DNA of 64,000 bases from Capra hircus (Eukaryota; Chordata; Mammalia; Artiodactyla; Bovidae), in NCBI RefSeq assembly GCF_001704415.2, contig NC_030817.1, positions 38,203,550 to 38,267,549 on the forward strand. Reading direction: 5' to 3'. The number at the start of each line of letters is the position of its first letter. Position 1 is the stretch's first letter. Both the position numbers and the translations under genes were made by a program. This document shows positions 34,812 through 45,989 of this stretch, in pieces. Under the pieces are notes generated by a model. The model was not told the DNA's origin. It ran no database searches and was given only the letters and a program-made list of their open reading frames with translations.

Positions 34812-35305
34812 TTTTGGGGCCAGTGTGAGGAAATCAGGACAGACTCCATCTTGAAGCCTGTCATCCATCTTAAAGACAGGATGTGAACTGGGCCTGAATA
34901 CCTGCCCAAGAGTGAGGAAACTGTTGCTAGTGAAAACCAGGTCTCCTGGAGACTTCCCTCCCCTACAGATGACAACCGGAGACTGTAGTTGAGGTCAGGC
35001 CGCCCCTGATTGGGTTAACCATGGAGACATTCCCCCCTGAAGTATAATCATTGTTCCCTGCCTTTAACCTTAGTTGTTTGTTCTCCTAGCACCTACTTGT
35101 AAAACTCAACCATATATAACAAAGAGGTTGCTAACATGTAACCAGGCATGTAGTGGGGGTTATAAAACTGGGCCTCTCAGAAACATCAGGGTCCTTGTTG
35201 GGAACTGATTCCCCTTGGACCCGCTGGCATAAGAAACTGTACTCCACTGTCTTGAGTGTCCTTTGTGACGCTCAAGTGTGTTTTGCGACTGCGGTTTCCA
35301 CAACA
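34812..35305 (+). repeat. ERV 5' LTR
   Basis: 494 bases, starting TTTTGGGGCCAGTGTGAGG (the second base changed from G to T relative to the 3' LTR) and ending TTCCACAACA. TATAAAA at 35161-35167 is a plausible promoter box. An open frame across the LTR end (35153-35431) has no retroviral match. Confidence 0.93.
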
Positions 35306-35309
35306 TTTC

Positions 35310-35327
35310 TGGCGCATTGGCTGGGAA
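35310..35327 (+). other. ERV primer-binding site, tRNA-Gly type
   Basis: TGGCGCATTGGCTGGGAA lies four bases after the LTR. It matches the complement of the tRNA-Gly(GCC) 3' end (TGGTGCATTGGCCGGGAA) at 16 of 18 positions; the tRNA sequence is from memory. The differences are C/T changes. Confidence 0.75.
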
Positions 35328-36080
35328 GCCCTTGGCGAGACAGGCCCATTGAGCCTCTGCCTGTAACTTGCTGGGACGAGAGCCTCTGGGAGAGGAAGAT
35401 GCCTCCCCCTCCAGATTGGCTCTTGTTTTAGCGACTTGTCCTTCCAGGTGGACTTCACAAGACTATGGATGACAGAAGGGAAGCTCGCAGGTAGGTCTCA
35501 CTGTAATAGTGGAGAAAGGGGCCTGATCAACCTCTTGGGGCTGGATGAGTCTACAGTGGCTGTGTCCTCATAGGCTCAGTGGGAAATTGTTCATTGAAAT
35601 AACTGGTACACTGTTAACCAGGCCTGTACTGATTGTCAACGTATCTTTTGGTTTCCAAGGGACTGTCCCCTTTGCCACGACACTCTCCCATTCTCCTTAG
35701 GGACTCAGGGACCTCCTGAGCATTGCTTGGGGTCAGATTGGGAACTGTGGCTTTGGACGCATGTTTGCCTACATCATCCAGTGATGAGATCATCTTGGAT
35801 TTCAGAAGGATCAGACTTGAACAGGGAAGAGTACGTGGAAGCCTTAATTGACTGGATCTGGCTGGCTGCTGAGAGAGCAAGAAAAGCATGAGAGGTATTA
35901 CCATTGAAAGACTTAGCAGGTAAAGCCCTTTTCACCCCAGTCATAGCTGAGATACAGTGGCAGTTGTCTTGTTTCTTTGAGTGGAGACATTGGCATTGGC
36001 TGGGATATAAGACCCTGGCAAAGGAGCAATGAAATAGAAGTTGGATTTGCCATAAGTGATTAAAGGAAAGTAAAAGCAGC

Positions 36081-36500
36081 ATGACTGGTGGAGAATCCAA
36101 GCCGACCGTTTTTGAATGCATGATTAAAAACTTCAGAAAGGGCTTTGCAGGAGACTATGGCATAAAGTTAACCCCAAACAAGCTTAAAACCTTTTGTGGA
36201 TAGACTGGCCATCCTTTGGGGCAGGATGACCTTCAGAGGGAACCTTAAAATTGGACAAAGTTCCAGCTGTGTACTCTGTGATAACCAGGCAGCCAGGCCA
36301 CCCAGATCAGTTGCTGTACATTGACTTGTGGCTTCTGATTGTGCAAAACCCACTCCCTTGGGCCTGGGTATGTTACCTTAAAAAAAGAGAAAGTGAGATT
36401 TTGCTGGCTCAGGCAGAACCCAGGCAAGACAATCTGAAAAAATATATATTATGATCCAGAGGAAGAGGAGCTCCCACTTCCTCCCCCATACTGGGGAACA
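36081..36500 (+). pseudogene. ERV gag remnant (matrix region and PPPY late domain)
   Basis: An ATG at 36081 opens a matrix-like stretch that soon has a stop (CGGA-less TAG near 36201) and a frameshift. Then comes a segment with GHPDQLLYIDLW near 36300, characteristic of gammaretroviral matrix. An acidic run followed by PPPY (36480-36491) is a late-budding motif. Capsid and nucleocapsid are not found. 35328-36080 is leader-like sequence with no open frame. Confidence 0.7.
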
Positions 36501-36644
36501 CGACAGGGACTCCCAGGCGTCTGAGGTCTAGAAAGAAACCTCAAGAGAGAGAGGTTTTGCAGATACTTCTTAGGCAAGTCCAGGCGGCACTGCAGACCGG
36601 CATATTCATCCTGGCCCCACTGCTCTTTACTACCAGCCGTTCTC

Positions 36645-37935
36645 CATATATAAAGAAAGGGGGCTATTAACTGCAACTGACAAAGAGATAAAAAAATAAA
36701 GATAAAATTCTGCTGCTGTTGGAAGCAGTGTGGGAACCCGCTGCAGTGACAGTAAGGCACTTGTAGGGGCCACCAGTGGTTGGACACACCTCAGACGAAA
36801 GGGAACTGTCTGGCCAACCAAGCAGCAAAACAAACAGCCGCCCCAAACAATATAGCAACCAAACTTATGGTGACGCCTGTGGTATCTAGCCTACTAACCG
36901 CCCAAGCGGCCCCAATCTAAGACAAGGAAAAAAAAAACACCTGGGCACGAACAGAGCAAGATTTTAGCTTGCTATTTTATCATACCATATCTAACTAGCC
37001 TTGTGTGCAGATGTAAGCCTCCGATGCTTAACCTGTGCCAAGAATAACCCGTCTCTCAAGGAGACTGGGCCTCTGGGAATACAATTAAAGGGCATAGCTT
37101 CATTTAAACATCTAGAAGTGGACTTCACTGAGGTAGAGCCATGCCAAGGATACAAATATTTGCTGGTGATGGTATGTACTTTTACTGGATGTGTAGAAGC
37201 TTATCCCACCAAGACTGAAAAAGCTAAGGAAGTGGCCTGATTCTTGCTGAGTGATGTTATTTCTAGGTTTGGCTCTGAGTATAGAATCAGATAATGGGCC
37301 CGCATTTGTGGCTGAATTATTCTAACTGGTCTGCAAAGCAGTAAATATTCAGTGGAAACTACATACAGCGTATAGGCCACAAAGCTCAAGAATGGTTGAG
37401 AATGAACTGGACCATCAAGGTGACTTTGGCAAAATGGATGCAAGAAACTGGGCACCACCCCCCCCCCCCCAGATGGATGTGCAGTCATCAGTGTTAGTGA
37501 GGATCAGAATGATCCCCTAGTTGCATGGGTATTCCCCCATGAGATAATGTTCAGGAGGCCTCCCCCACTTATTTGGGAAGTAAAGTGAAATTTATTACAA
37601 AGAGAAGGGATGGAGGTATTGCGGCAACTGGAACAGTTGGGAAAGGTGATCTGTGACATCACCCTTTATGTTAAAAAAGAATTCCATTTTCTCTAGACAC
37701 TACTGTACACCCATACTCACCAGGAGATTTAGTATGGGTAAAGGATTGGAAGCAACAAACGCTGTCCCCACCCACCTGGAAAGGGCCATACACAATTGTA
37801 ACCACTCCCACTGCAGTTAGAGTTGCAGATATTACTCCCTAGATTCACCATACCCAGTTCAAGACAGCAGCAGAGGAAAAGGGACCTTGGACTGCCCATC
37901 CTAACCCGGAGGAACCACTGAAGACCTGACTTGTC
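36645..37935 (+). pseudogene. ERV pol remnant (RNase H end and integrase)
   Basis: 36645-36900 is the RNase H C-terminal part (YKERGLLTATDKEIKNKD). The integrase follows: a CLTC zinc-binding pair at about 37025, catalytic D at 37121-37123 (EVDFTEV), second D at 37290-37292 (SDNGPAF) and E at 37398-37400. The last two are 35 residues apart, as in DD(35)E integrases. A frameshift at about 37240 separates the first D from the rest. A C13 run (37458-37470) adds another break. The C-terminal domain (VKDWK, TWKGPYTIV) is at 37736-37800. Protease and nearly all of reverse transcriptase are absent. Confidence 0.88.
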
Positions 37936-37960
37936 TTCCATCGGCGACCACAGATTCAGG

Positions 37961-39113
37961 ATGGAGCCGCTGCGAATAATTCTGCTGTTCCTGATCAGCA
38001 CGATGATCCTACCGGGACTGCAAACTCAGGATAATGTGTTCCTGTCCTGGGCCCACTTGTATACAAACTTCCAAGGTACTTCTAACTGTTAGGTTTGTGG
38101 GGCCATGCCTTTGTCAGTGTTGGATATACTCCCTTGGTGGGTGTCTCCCCTATGCAGAGGGGACTTCAGCTCCCTCTGCTCATTTTTGAGACAGCAACAA
38201 GAGGTGTTTGCTTCCTCGGTAACTCACAACCTGTCACTTCTTGCTTGGTGTAACCTGGACTTTAACCAAATTGATCAAGGCCATGGGATAACATTTGAGG
38301 TAAATGCAAGCCTTACAAAAGTGACCAAAGCCTATACATTTTACTTAAAAAATAAAAGGAATGAGAACTCAATGGCCAGTAAGAAGGGACAATCCATCAG
38401 GTAATTTGATTAATTTTACAAGATATGGGATGAATATTTTTGGATGACCCCAGAAAAAGGCCAACCTATTGTCCCTGCCCGTATCTGTTGGGAACAAAGG
38501 GAACAAGAAGTTGGATTTGGTGACCATCCCATAGATGGAAAAGGACCAAAATATGTGGGATACTTGTCTTCTGAGCAATGTGAACAAATATTAAAGGTCA
38601 CTTATTGCCCAGATTTGCCAGCTCGCTGGCCTGGCTCAGACTGGGATCTGAAGGGTGGCCCCTAATGACACCCAATGACTGTGTGGATCAAATTTATGGC
38701 CTTGGCTTCCGGTTGGTTGGGTCAGCTGCTGTACATTAGGATTTGCCTTTGCTCATGGAAGTATTAAGCCATCCTTACAACGAGCCCCAGTAAATTTGCC
38801 TTATTTACATATGCAGTGGGCAAGGCCCGTGATGATTAAAATAAAAGCTCTAACTAACTTCACAAAACAGGCCCTCCTGGACAATGCAAAGGCAATCCAA
38901 GCTTTAAATGAAGAACAGATACAAGTGAGAAAGGCAGTGATTCAAAATCAAATGGCTTTAGACATACTTATGGTCACCCAAGGAGGGACCTGTGCTATAA
39001 TTAAAATAGAATGTTGTGTATATATCCCTGATTTGTCTGGCAATGTATCAGCCACTCTAGACAACATGAAAAACCAGGTAAAAGCTATGTCTAATGGTAA
39101 TCCTCCTTTTTAG
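37961..39113 (+). pseudogene. ERV env remnant
   Basis: ATG at 37961 begins a signal-peptide-like hydrophobic N terminus, with an in-frame TAG at 38090-38092 after 43 codons. The same frame continues from 38093 to the TAA at 38402. Later sequence is shifted. 38796-39113 is the transmembrane subunit: a coiled-coil-like heptad region, then CX6CC at 38991-39017, stopping at 39111-39113 just before the membrane anchor. Surface-subunit sequence is short, so part is probably deleted. Not functional. Confidence 0.85.
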
Positions 39114-39326
39114 ATGTTGGTATTTTCTTGGATCAAAGGTGATTGGTGGAAAATCTTTTTGTAATTATTTTGTTAATCATTATGTTATTAATTTTTGGGC
39201 CTTGTATTCTCCAGTGTATAACTTGATGTGTAACCTCCAGACTGTCAGCCCTGCTGCAGTTATTTAGTCCCTGTGTGCCGTACTTATCCATGACTGATGC
39301 CCATCATTAAAGATAAGATGAGCATC

Positions 39327-39338
39327 AAGAGAGGGGAA
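39327..39338 (+). other. ERV polypurine tract
   Basis: AAGAGAGGGGAA, 12 purines immediately before the 3' LTR, where plus-strand DNA synthesis is primed. Confidence 0.85.
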
Positions 39339-39825
39339 TGTTGGGGCCAGTGTGAGGAAAGCAGGACAGACTCCATCTTGAAGCCTGTCATCCATCTTAA
39401 AGACAGGATGTGAACTGGACCTGAACTCTGCCCAAGAATGAGGAACCTGTGGCTGGTGAGAACCAGGTCTCCTGGAGACTTCTCTTCCCCACAGATGACA
39501 ACTGGAGATTGCAGTTGAGGTCAGGCTGTCTCTGTCAGATTAACTGTGGAGACATCCCCCCTTGATGTATAATCATTGTTCCCTGCCTTTAACCTTAATT
39601 GTTTGTTCTCCTAGCACCTACCTGTTGTAAAACTCAATCATATACAACAAAGAGGTTGCCAACATGTAACCAGTCATGTAGTGGAGAGTATAAAACTGGG
39701 CCTCTCAGAACCATCAGGGTCCTTGTTGGGAATTGATTCCCCTTGGACCCACTGGCGTAATCAACTGTACTCCACTGTCTTGAGTGTCCTCCAAGGCGTG
39801 TTTTGCGGCTCTGGATTCCACAACA
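39339..39825 (+). repeat. ERV 3' LTR
   Basis: 487 bases, TGTTGGGGCC ... TTCCACAACA, with TATAAAA at 39689-39695. Aligns along its length with 34812-35305, with a few small gaps (for example a 3-base CTG near 39625 and a shorter segment near 39792). Confidence 0.93.
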
Positions 39826-39829
39826 CACC

Positions 39830-40383
39830 CATGTTATTATTTGTGTCAGTCATTTGTTTCTTTTAGAAGAAATTTTTATTATGAAGATTTTCTAATTTAT
39901 TTCAACTTCTTTCTTTTTCATGTAATTTCTATGTGAAAAATTCTAGACTACTAGCTGTTTTTTACATTTCTCATCCAGTAGCTGATTCCTTTAATTTGGT
40001 ACAGTTTTAAGTCTGTTCAGTTTTGAGTTTCTAACTTTTCATTTATTCCTGTTTTTTTTTTTAAATCATTTCCTATGTAGTTTCCTTCTTAGAGTCCCTT
40101 GAAGGCCATACCAGTTTTTCTTCCTTTCAGTGTTCATATTGACATCTTTTTACTAACTTGCTTATTTAAGTATGTATTTATCCAAACATTTTATTTTTTC
40201 CAACTTAGATTTTATTTTTCCTCTTGAGTTATTCAAATACATTCTTAGTTTAGGATACCTACTAATTTCTAGAAAATTTGCCAGTATAATTTGTGATATC
40301 TGGGGAAACCCTCTAGATGTAGAAGGAACCCAGTTCCCTCCCTGCTCTTCTTCTTTTTTTCAGGTGCATTTTTGCAGATGAGT
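39830..40383. other. intergenic, AT-rich, L1-like at the left
   Basis: The first bases continue the L1-type sequence interrupted by the retrovirus. Beyond that nothing is recognised. Confidence 0.45.
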
Positions 40384-40393
40384 CTGGAAGCGT

Positions 40394-40568
40394 TCAGTTC
40401 AGTTCAGTCGCTCAGTCGTGTCTGACTCTTTGCGACCCCATGAATCGCAGCACGCCAGGCCTCCCTGTCCATCACCATCTCCCGGAGTTCACTCAGACTC
40501 AAGTCCATCGAGTCCTAACGGCCGAGAGGAGCTATCCTGCGTCCGAGGTCGGGGGCGGTTGGAAGGAG
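40394..40568 (-). mobile_element. miniature BovB: 3' end joined to an inverted 5' UTR piece
   Basis: 40394-40518 is the antisense BovB terminus. 40519-40568 (AACGGCCGAGAGGAGCTATC, GGTCGGGGGCGGTTGGAAGG) resembles the GC-rich repeated BovB 5' UTR in the opposite orientation. Exact repeats CTGGAAGCGT at 40384-40393 and 40569-40578 show this 175-base composite went in as one event. Confidence 0.75.
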
Positions 40569-40578
40569 CTGGAAGCGT

Positions 40579-41000
40579 AAGTTGCAAAGATACGCATTCG
40601 CCTCTCTGGTTACATGAAAGAAGAGAAATGTACAAAAAGGCTAAAAGTGAGCTTGTGCTGTTATGAGAAAGAGCTTTCCCGGTACTGGCAGGTACCTTAG
40701 TCCCATTAGAAAGTCAGTGGTCCCTCTCTGCTCCCACTGCTGCCAATAACTAAAGCTGCTGAAGAAGAGTGAGTTCGTGGTGTGCTTGCCCCACCTTTTC
40801 TACCTTTCTTTTCTTTGAACTCTCAGTGTTCTCTGAGAGTTTTCTGTCCTTTCTTTCCTTTTCCCAAACAAAGACTTCCTTGGGTAGAATTGTCAAATCA
40901 GCTCCCCTGTCAGCACTCGCCTTTGCTGCCTGCTCCTCTTCCTTTATTCCTCTGTGCAGGCCTCTCCCCTCTTTCTGCCCAGCCCCCAGTCCTCAGTCAG
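40579..41000. other. intergenic, nothing recognised
   Basis: Pyrimidine-rich from 40780. Open frames here have no recognisable features. Confidence 0.5.
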
Positions 41001-41385
41001 AGTTCAGCCAGAGAAGCAGAACCAACAGGAGAGCAATTTAGAAATGTATTGCATAGAATTGGCTTCCATAACTATGCTGGCTGCGAGGGGACACTGGTAG
41101 GGTGGACCATCAGGAAGGGCAGAATGGGGCTCTTGGGCATCAGTTAAAACTGTATCCACGGAGGAATTTCTTCCTCTGAGAAACCTCAGTTCTACTCTTA
41201 AAAACCTTTTAAATCTGGCCCACCAGATTATCTAGGAGACTCTTCCTTAAAGTCAACCGATTACAGATTTAATTCACATGTACAAAATATCTTCACTGTA
41301 ACACCTGAATTAGGGTTTGATTAAATAAGTGTAGACTATGTCTAGCCAGGTTGACTTATAGGACTGACCAGCACACTCCATTTCT
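41000..41385 (-). repeat. old L1M-type LINE 3' sequence
   Basis: CAGCCAGAGAAGCAGAACCA, TAGAATTGGCTTCCATAACT and GGTTGACTTATAGGACTGAC follow a common ancient L1 3' end. Confidence 0.55.
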
Positions 41386-41439
41386 TTTAAAATTTGGCTT
41401 TTATATAGTGGCTTAATTAGTAGTTATTAATGGAGAGAG

Positions 41440-41670
41440 GGAAGTGGGGAGGGGCAAAATTGTGATAGGGGATTAAGAGGCAGAGACTACTATAAATAAG
41501 ATATAAGGATATAGCTTAAAACAAAAAATAAACTATAAAGATATATTATACAGCACAGGGAATATAGCCAATATTTTATTATAACTTTAAATTGAGTATA
41601 ATCTATAAAAGTTTTGAGTCATTATATTGCACATCTGAAACTGATATAATTTTTAATTAACTATGCCATG
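41440..41670 (+). repeat. L1 LINE 3' end
   Basis: TATTATACAGCACAGGGAAT, CATATTGCACATCTGAAACT-like (41620-41645) and a short A/T tail. Confidence 0.7.
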
Positions 41671-41797
41671 GGACTTCCCTGGTAATTTAGTAGTTAAGAC
41701 CCTTTGCTTCCAATGCAGGGACATGGATTCAGTCCCTGGTCAGGGAACTAAGATCCCACATGCTATGCTGTGTGTGGGGAGGGGCCTCCTCAAAAAT
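41671..41797 (+). mobile_element. CHR-type tRNA SINE, 3'-truncated
   Basis: GGGACTTCCCTGGTAATTTA, TTCAGTCCCTGGTCAGGGAA and CTAAGATCCCACATGCTATG. Confidence 0.85.
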
Positions 41798-41979
41798 ACC
41801 TCAATTAATTAAAAAATAGATTTTAGTTCATCACAGTGAAGAACCTCCTAATAATTATAAATCCTCAAAAACAATAGGCCATTTAGTGAAATAATGAGTT
41901 TTTCATTGCCAAAAGCTATTCAAAAAGAGATTGGCTGTAATTAAAGATTTCTGTATTGAAAATGAAATACAGCAACAGC

Positions 41980-42605
41980 TATAGACACAGAGAACAAATG
42001 GTGGTTGCCAAAGGGGAGGGGGTGGTTGGAGGGTAGAAATAGGTGAGAAAGATGAGGTACAGACTTACAGGTCAGAATAAATGAGTCACAGTATGAAATG
42101 TAGTGTGTGGAATATAGTCAATAATTATGTAATATTTTTGTATGATGACATGGTAACGACTTATGGTGGTGATAATTTTGAAATGTACAGTAATATAAGA
42201 TCACTGTGTTGTATAACAGGAACTATTGTAGTATTGTAGATCAAAAATACTTCAAAAACAAAAACAAACAAAAAAAAAACTCGTAGGAAAAGAGATCAGA
42301 TATGTGGTTACCAGAGGCGGTGGTTGGGGGAACTGGATGAAGGCTGTCAAAAGGTACAAACTTTCAGTTATAAGATAAATAAGTACCAGGATTGTAAGGT
42401 ACAACACTACTGTATGAAAGTTGTTAAGAGAGTAAATCCTAGGAGTTTTCATCACTAGGAAAAAATTATTTAATGTCGTACCTATGTGAGATGATGGTGT
42501 TTACATTTATTGTGATAAGATTTCATGCTGCACATTCATGCTGCACATCTTAAACTTACACAGTGTTATGTGTCAATTATATCTCAATAGAACTGTAAGA
42601 GAAAG
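41980..42605 (+). repeat. two L1 LINE 3' UTR copies in tandem
   Basis: 41980-42280 (ATGGTGGTTGCCAAAGGGGA, ending in an A-rich tail at 42255-42280) and 42285-42605 (ATGTGGTTACCAGAGGCGGT, TTAAACTTACACAGTGTTAT). Both read in the same direction. Confidence 0.7.
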
Positions 42606-42639
42606 AAACATTGTGTAAGAGAGCCTCTGCAGGGGGAGA

Positions 42640-42950
42640 CATTGCAAAAGCAGCCTCTATTTGTTGAGAGTGGTCCTTAGTCAGCAGTCAACAAAAAAAA
42701 ACAGAGACTTCAGTCCTACACCTGCAAGGAACTGAATTATGTGAACACTCTGAATGATTGCTTCTTCCATAAGCCTCCAGATGAGGATGCTGCTAGCTGA
42801 CACTGTGATTTCAGCCTTGTGAGACCCTGAGCAGAGAGCCTAGACAAAATATGCCAGACTCCTAGCTCGCAGAAGCTGTGAGATAATACATGTGTGTTGT
42901 TTAAGTTACTAAATTCATGGTAATACATTATGCAGATTGAGCAAACTAAA
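42640..42950 (+). mobile_element. MLT1-like MaLR LTR
   Basis: CTACACCTGCAAGGAACTGA, TTTCAGCCTTGTGAGACCCT, GCAGAAGCTGTGAGATAATA and TGTTGTTTAAGTTACTAAAT are typical MLT1 positions. Confidence 0.65.
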
Positions 42951-43331
42951 CCAGGCCTTGTTTCTGGATTAGTTTCTCCCTCCAAATGTTTCTCCTTTGT
43001 CAGTTGGCATGATATTAAGCTTTGTCAGTAGGAGGTGCTGGAAAGACATTGCAGGAGGAGGGTTTTTCTCCTCTCTCTTAACTCCTGGGTACTTTTCTCC
43101 TTTGCTCCTGAAGTCTGTACGGCTTCTGCAGTGCCCGGCTCTTGCAGTGCTTGCAGCTTCTGCAGCTTCTTCAGCATCTGCTACTGTGTGCCAGTAAATG
43201 ACAGTACTTCCCTATGGGCAGCTTCCTCCAGCATCTTCCAGAGTGGCCTTGCAGTTATGAGGTAGGGGCTGGTTTCCCTTGGCAAGTTCTGCTGGTGTGA
43301 TACCATAGCAAACGTCTCCGCCATTCAGTGA

Positions 43332-43549
43332 AAGAAAGAAAGCGAAAGTAACGTTGCTCAGTCGGGTCCTCTTTGCGACTCCATGGACTGTAGCCCACCA
43401 GGCTTCTCCGTCCATGGGGTTTTCCAGGCAAGAATACTGGAGTGGATTGCCATTTCCTTCTCCAGGGGATCTTCCCCACCCAGGCATCGAACCCAGGTCT
43501 CCTGCATTGCGGGCAGATGCTTTACCCTCTGAGCCACCAGGGAAGCCCA
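43332..43549 (-). mobile_element. Bov-tA SINE with target-site duplication
   Basis: Antisense SINE from AAGAAAGAAAGCGAAAGTAA to GAGCCACCAGGGAAGCCCA. Exact 11-base repeats CCATTCAGTGA at 43321-43331 and 43550-43560. 42951-43320 shows nothing but GCAG-rich sequence. Confidence 0.93.
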
Positions 43550-43675
43550 CCATTCAGTGAGCCGTGGCTATTCTGTTTCCACCACGATCTGGAGCTTAGT
43601 TTTGGTGAGGTAGGGAAGGATGGTACTGGTTCTCTAAGCACCAGAGTTGTAACTACTTCTTATATTTGCTATCCT

Positions 43676-44022
43676 TTATTATTATTATTTTTTAATATTT
43701 GTTTTTGGCTGTGCTAGGTCTTTGTTGCTGCTCTCGGGCTTTCTCTAGTGATGGTGAGTAGGGGCTACTGATCGTTGTGGTGTGCAGGCTTCTTATTACA
43801 GTGGCTTCTCTTGTGGAGCATAGGCTCTAGGGCCCATGGGCTTCAGTATGGCATGTAGTGTCAGTAGTTGTGGCTTGCCAGCTTTAGAATGTGGGCTCAG
43901 TAGTTGTGGCACACAAGCTTAGTTGCCTCACAGCATGTGGGATCTTCCCGGACTAGGGATCAAACCTCTGTCCCCTGCATTGGCAGGTGGATCCTCAACA
44001 ACTGGACCACCAGAGGAATCCT
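43676..44022 (-). mobile_element. CHR-type tRNA SINE, near full length
   Basis: Antisense: T/A-rich tail, GGCTGTGCTAGGTCTTTGTT, TAGTTGTGGCACACAAGCTT, GATCTTCCCGGACTAGGGAT, and the head ACTGGACCACCAGAGGAATC. 44025-44630 shows nothing recognised. Confidence 0.88.
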
Positions 44023-44635
44023 GTACTTGCTATTCTTGTGTTCTTTAGATTTCTCTTCATTTCTTATTGGCCAATCCTGCCTTACTCCTGTGTCTATTAT
44101 AGTGAATAATTCTTTATATTAAGCTTTCCTCATGGATTTTCTCTCCTGAGTGGACCCTGACTGACAAAGCTGAAATCCTGATAGGATTCTGCAGTGGCGA
44201 GCTAGGACCAGACAGGAGAGCCAGTTGTTGCTCCAGTTGCCTTTCAAGGCAGAGAAGGACAAAGACTGGGATTTCTTCTCTACTTTCTCCTTTCAATCTC
44301 CCAGCCTCCAGTCTCTACCAGTGCCCCCAACTGGCCAAACCCATCTGGAAGTCAGTTGACACAGGGGCCAGGAACACAGGAGCCTGTGATACAGAGCAGA
44401 AAAAGGAAAGGTAGGGAGTGGATCTGAGGGCCACCGGGGCTGGAAAAGTCCTTCACAATCACTGACATTAAGGAATCAGTTTTACTAGGCTAGTGGTGAA
44501 ATACAGACAGATTTTATTTATCTAAGTAAATTAAATGAATGTATTTTTGACTTTTATGAAATCTTAAAAGAAAAATGACATTTTAAAATCTTTTGAAATC
44601 TTTAGCTTTGAAATCTTTAAAAATAATGCTTTTAG

Positions 44636-44956
44636 GGTTTACCTGGTGGCACAGTGGTAAAGAATCTGCGTGCCAGCACAGGAGACACAGTTTCAACTCC
44701 TGATCCTGGAATATCTCACATGCCGCAGAGCAACTAAGCCCTTGTACCACAAGCCCAGGAGCTGCAACTACTGAGACCACGTGCTGCGACTCCTGAAGCC
44801 AGTGCGCTCTACAGCCCATGCTGTGCCCAAAAGACGCCACCCCAGTGAGAAGCCCGCGCCACTGCAACTAGAGAGTAGCTCCCGCTAGCCGCAATTAGAG
44901 AAAAGCCTGTGCAGCAGTGAAGACCCAGCACAATCAAATAAATAAATAAATAAAGT
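44636..44956 (+). mobile_element. CHR-type tRNA SINE, full length with (AAAT)n tail
   Basis: GGGTTTACCTGGTGGCACAG head, CCACAAGCCCAGGAGCTGCA body, GAAGACCCAGCACAATCAAA, then AAATAAATAAATAAATAAAG. 44960-45785 shows nothing recognised. Confidence 0.9.
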
Positions 44957-45792
44957 TATTTAAAAAGTTGTGCTTTTAAATGTGCTCTTTCATTTAGTAA
45001 ATCAGGTAAGCAGTTCAGAAAAAATACTAGATGAAGATGAAAATAAGTGAATAATTAAAGACAGCACTTTCATAAAGCAGTTCAGAAGACACTGACAAGA
45101 AATTTATAAGAAGGCCAAAGACTAGAGCAATCATTTAAAACTAAGGTGATCCACTGGAATTTTTAAATTGAAAAAGGAATTGGAGACGCTGAACTTTCTG
45201 TGTTACTGACCTCATCATATTACGTTACAAGAAACTGAATTTTTATATATCATTTCACCATCTGGTCTGAGGACTCTTTGGAAATTATTTATATCTAGCA
45301 ACGGAAATACTTTGAAGAGAATATTTAAAGTAACAAATAAGAACTGTTTTGGAAAGCTACTGCATGTACTACTTTTAGTAATTTTGAATAAAGCATGATT
45401 AATATTATCTTAGCTAATTTAAATAAATCTATCCTAAAAAGAAAGCTGAGTTCTGGAATAAGTTATATTGCCTATAGTCATTGAAATTCCACTTTATGCA
45501 TTACATAGAAGGAGAATATGGTTGGTGGCCACTTTGATATCTACATACTAAGATAAATGAATTTTGTGAAAACTCTAAAGTGGAAGAATTATTGCCTTTT
45601 GAATCAATATAAGCTTATTAAAAGGGAATTTTAAGATGTAAAGCTCTTGAATGAATAAAATTTTTACCACGAGTTTTACTAATAGTCCAAAAACAAGACA
45701 CTTTGTCCTCCCCTTTCACACCAATAGAAGCAGGATACTCACAGTGGTATTGAGAGTAAGGAAAGTCTTGGGTGTTGGCAGTTTATACATGA

Positions 45793-45835
45793 GTGTGTGT
45801 GTGTGTATATATATATATATACATTATATAGATAT
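45793..45835. repeat. TG/TA microsatellite
   Basis: (GT)7 followed by (AT)n, imperfect. Confidence 0.85.
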
Positions 45836-45989
45836 TTTTCCATTATATTTTCCATATTTTTCCATTATAGTTCTACAATGGAACTATATATGGTGTATTT
45901 ATATCTATATTCTTTTATCTTGGATTTTTTCCCATTATCCTTTACTATCAATACCACCATCAGTATTCTGTTTCTATTGGTGTGGGAGG

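Larger units (their letters stand above)
34808..39829 (+). mobile_element. class I endogenous retrovirus, 5.0 kb, defective
   Basis: Two LTRs flank broken gag, pol and env. The four-base target duplication CACC is at 34808-34811 and 39826-39829, and the provirus proper is 34812-39825. Order: LTR, primer site, leader, gag fragment, large deletion, RNase H and integrase, env, polypurine tract, LTR. By eye about one base in ten differs between the LTRs, so it is old. Gammaretrovirus-like by its TSD size, DD(35)E integrase and CX6CC env. It lies in an antisense L1 relic. No gene can work. Confidence 0.93.

Noticed and set aside
35153..35458. Open frames across the 5' LTR end on both strands
   Set aside because: They span the LTR, primer site and leader, which are non-coding, and have no retroviral protein similarity.
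37458..37470. C13 run in the provirus integrase as a programmed frameshift
   Set aside because: Surrounding frames are already broken and the run is more likely slippage or a sequencing length error.
39121..39330. Membrane anchor and tail of env after the TM stop
   Set aside because: Hydrophobic codons are visible in pieces but broken by several stops, so not called as a separate feature.
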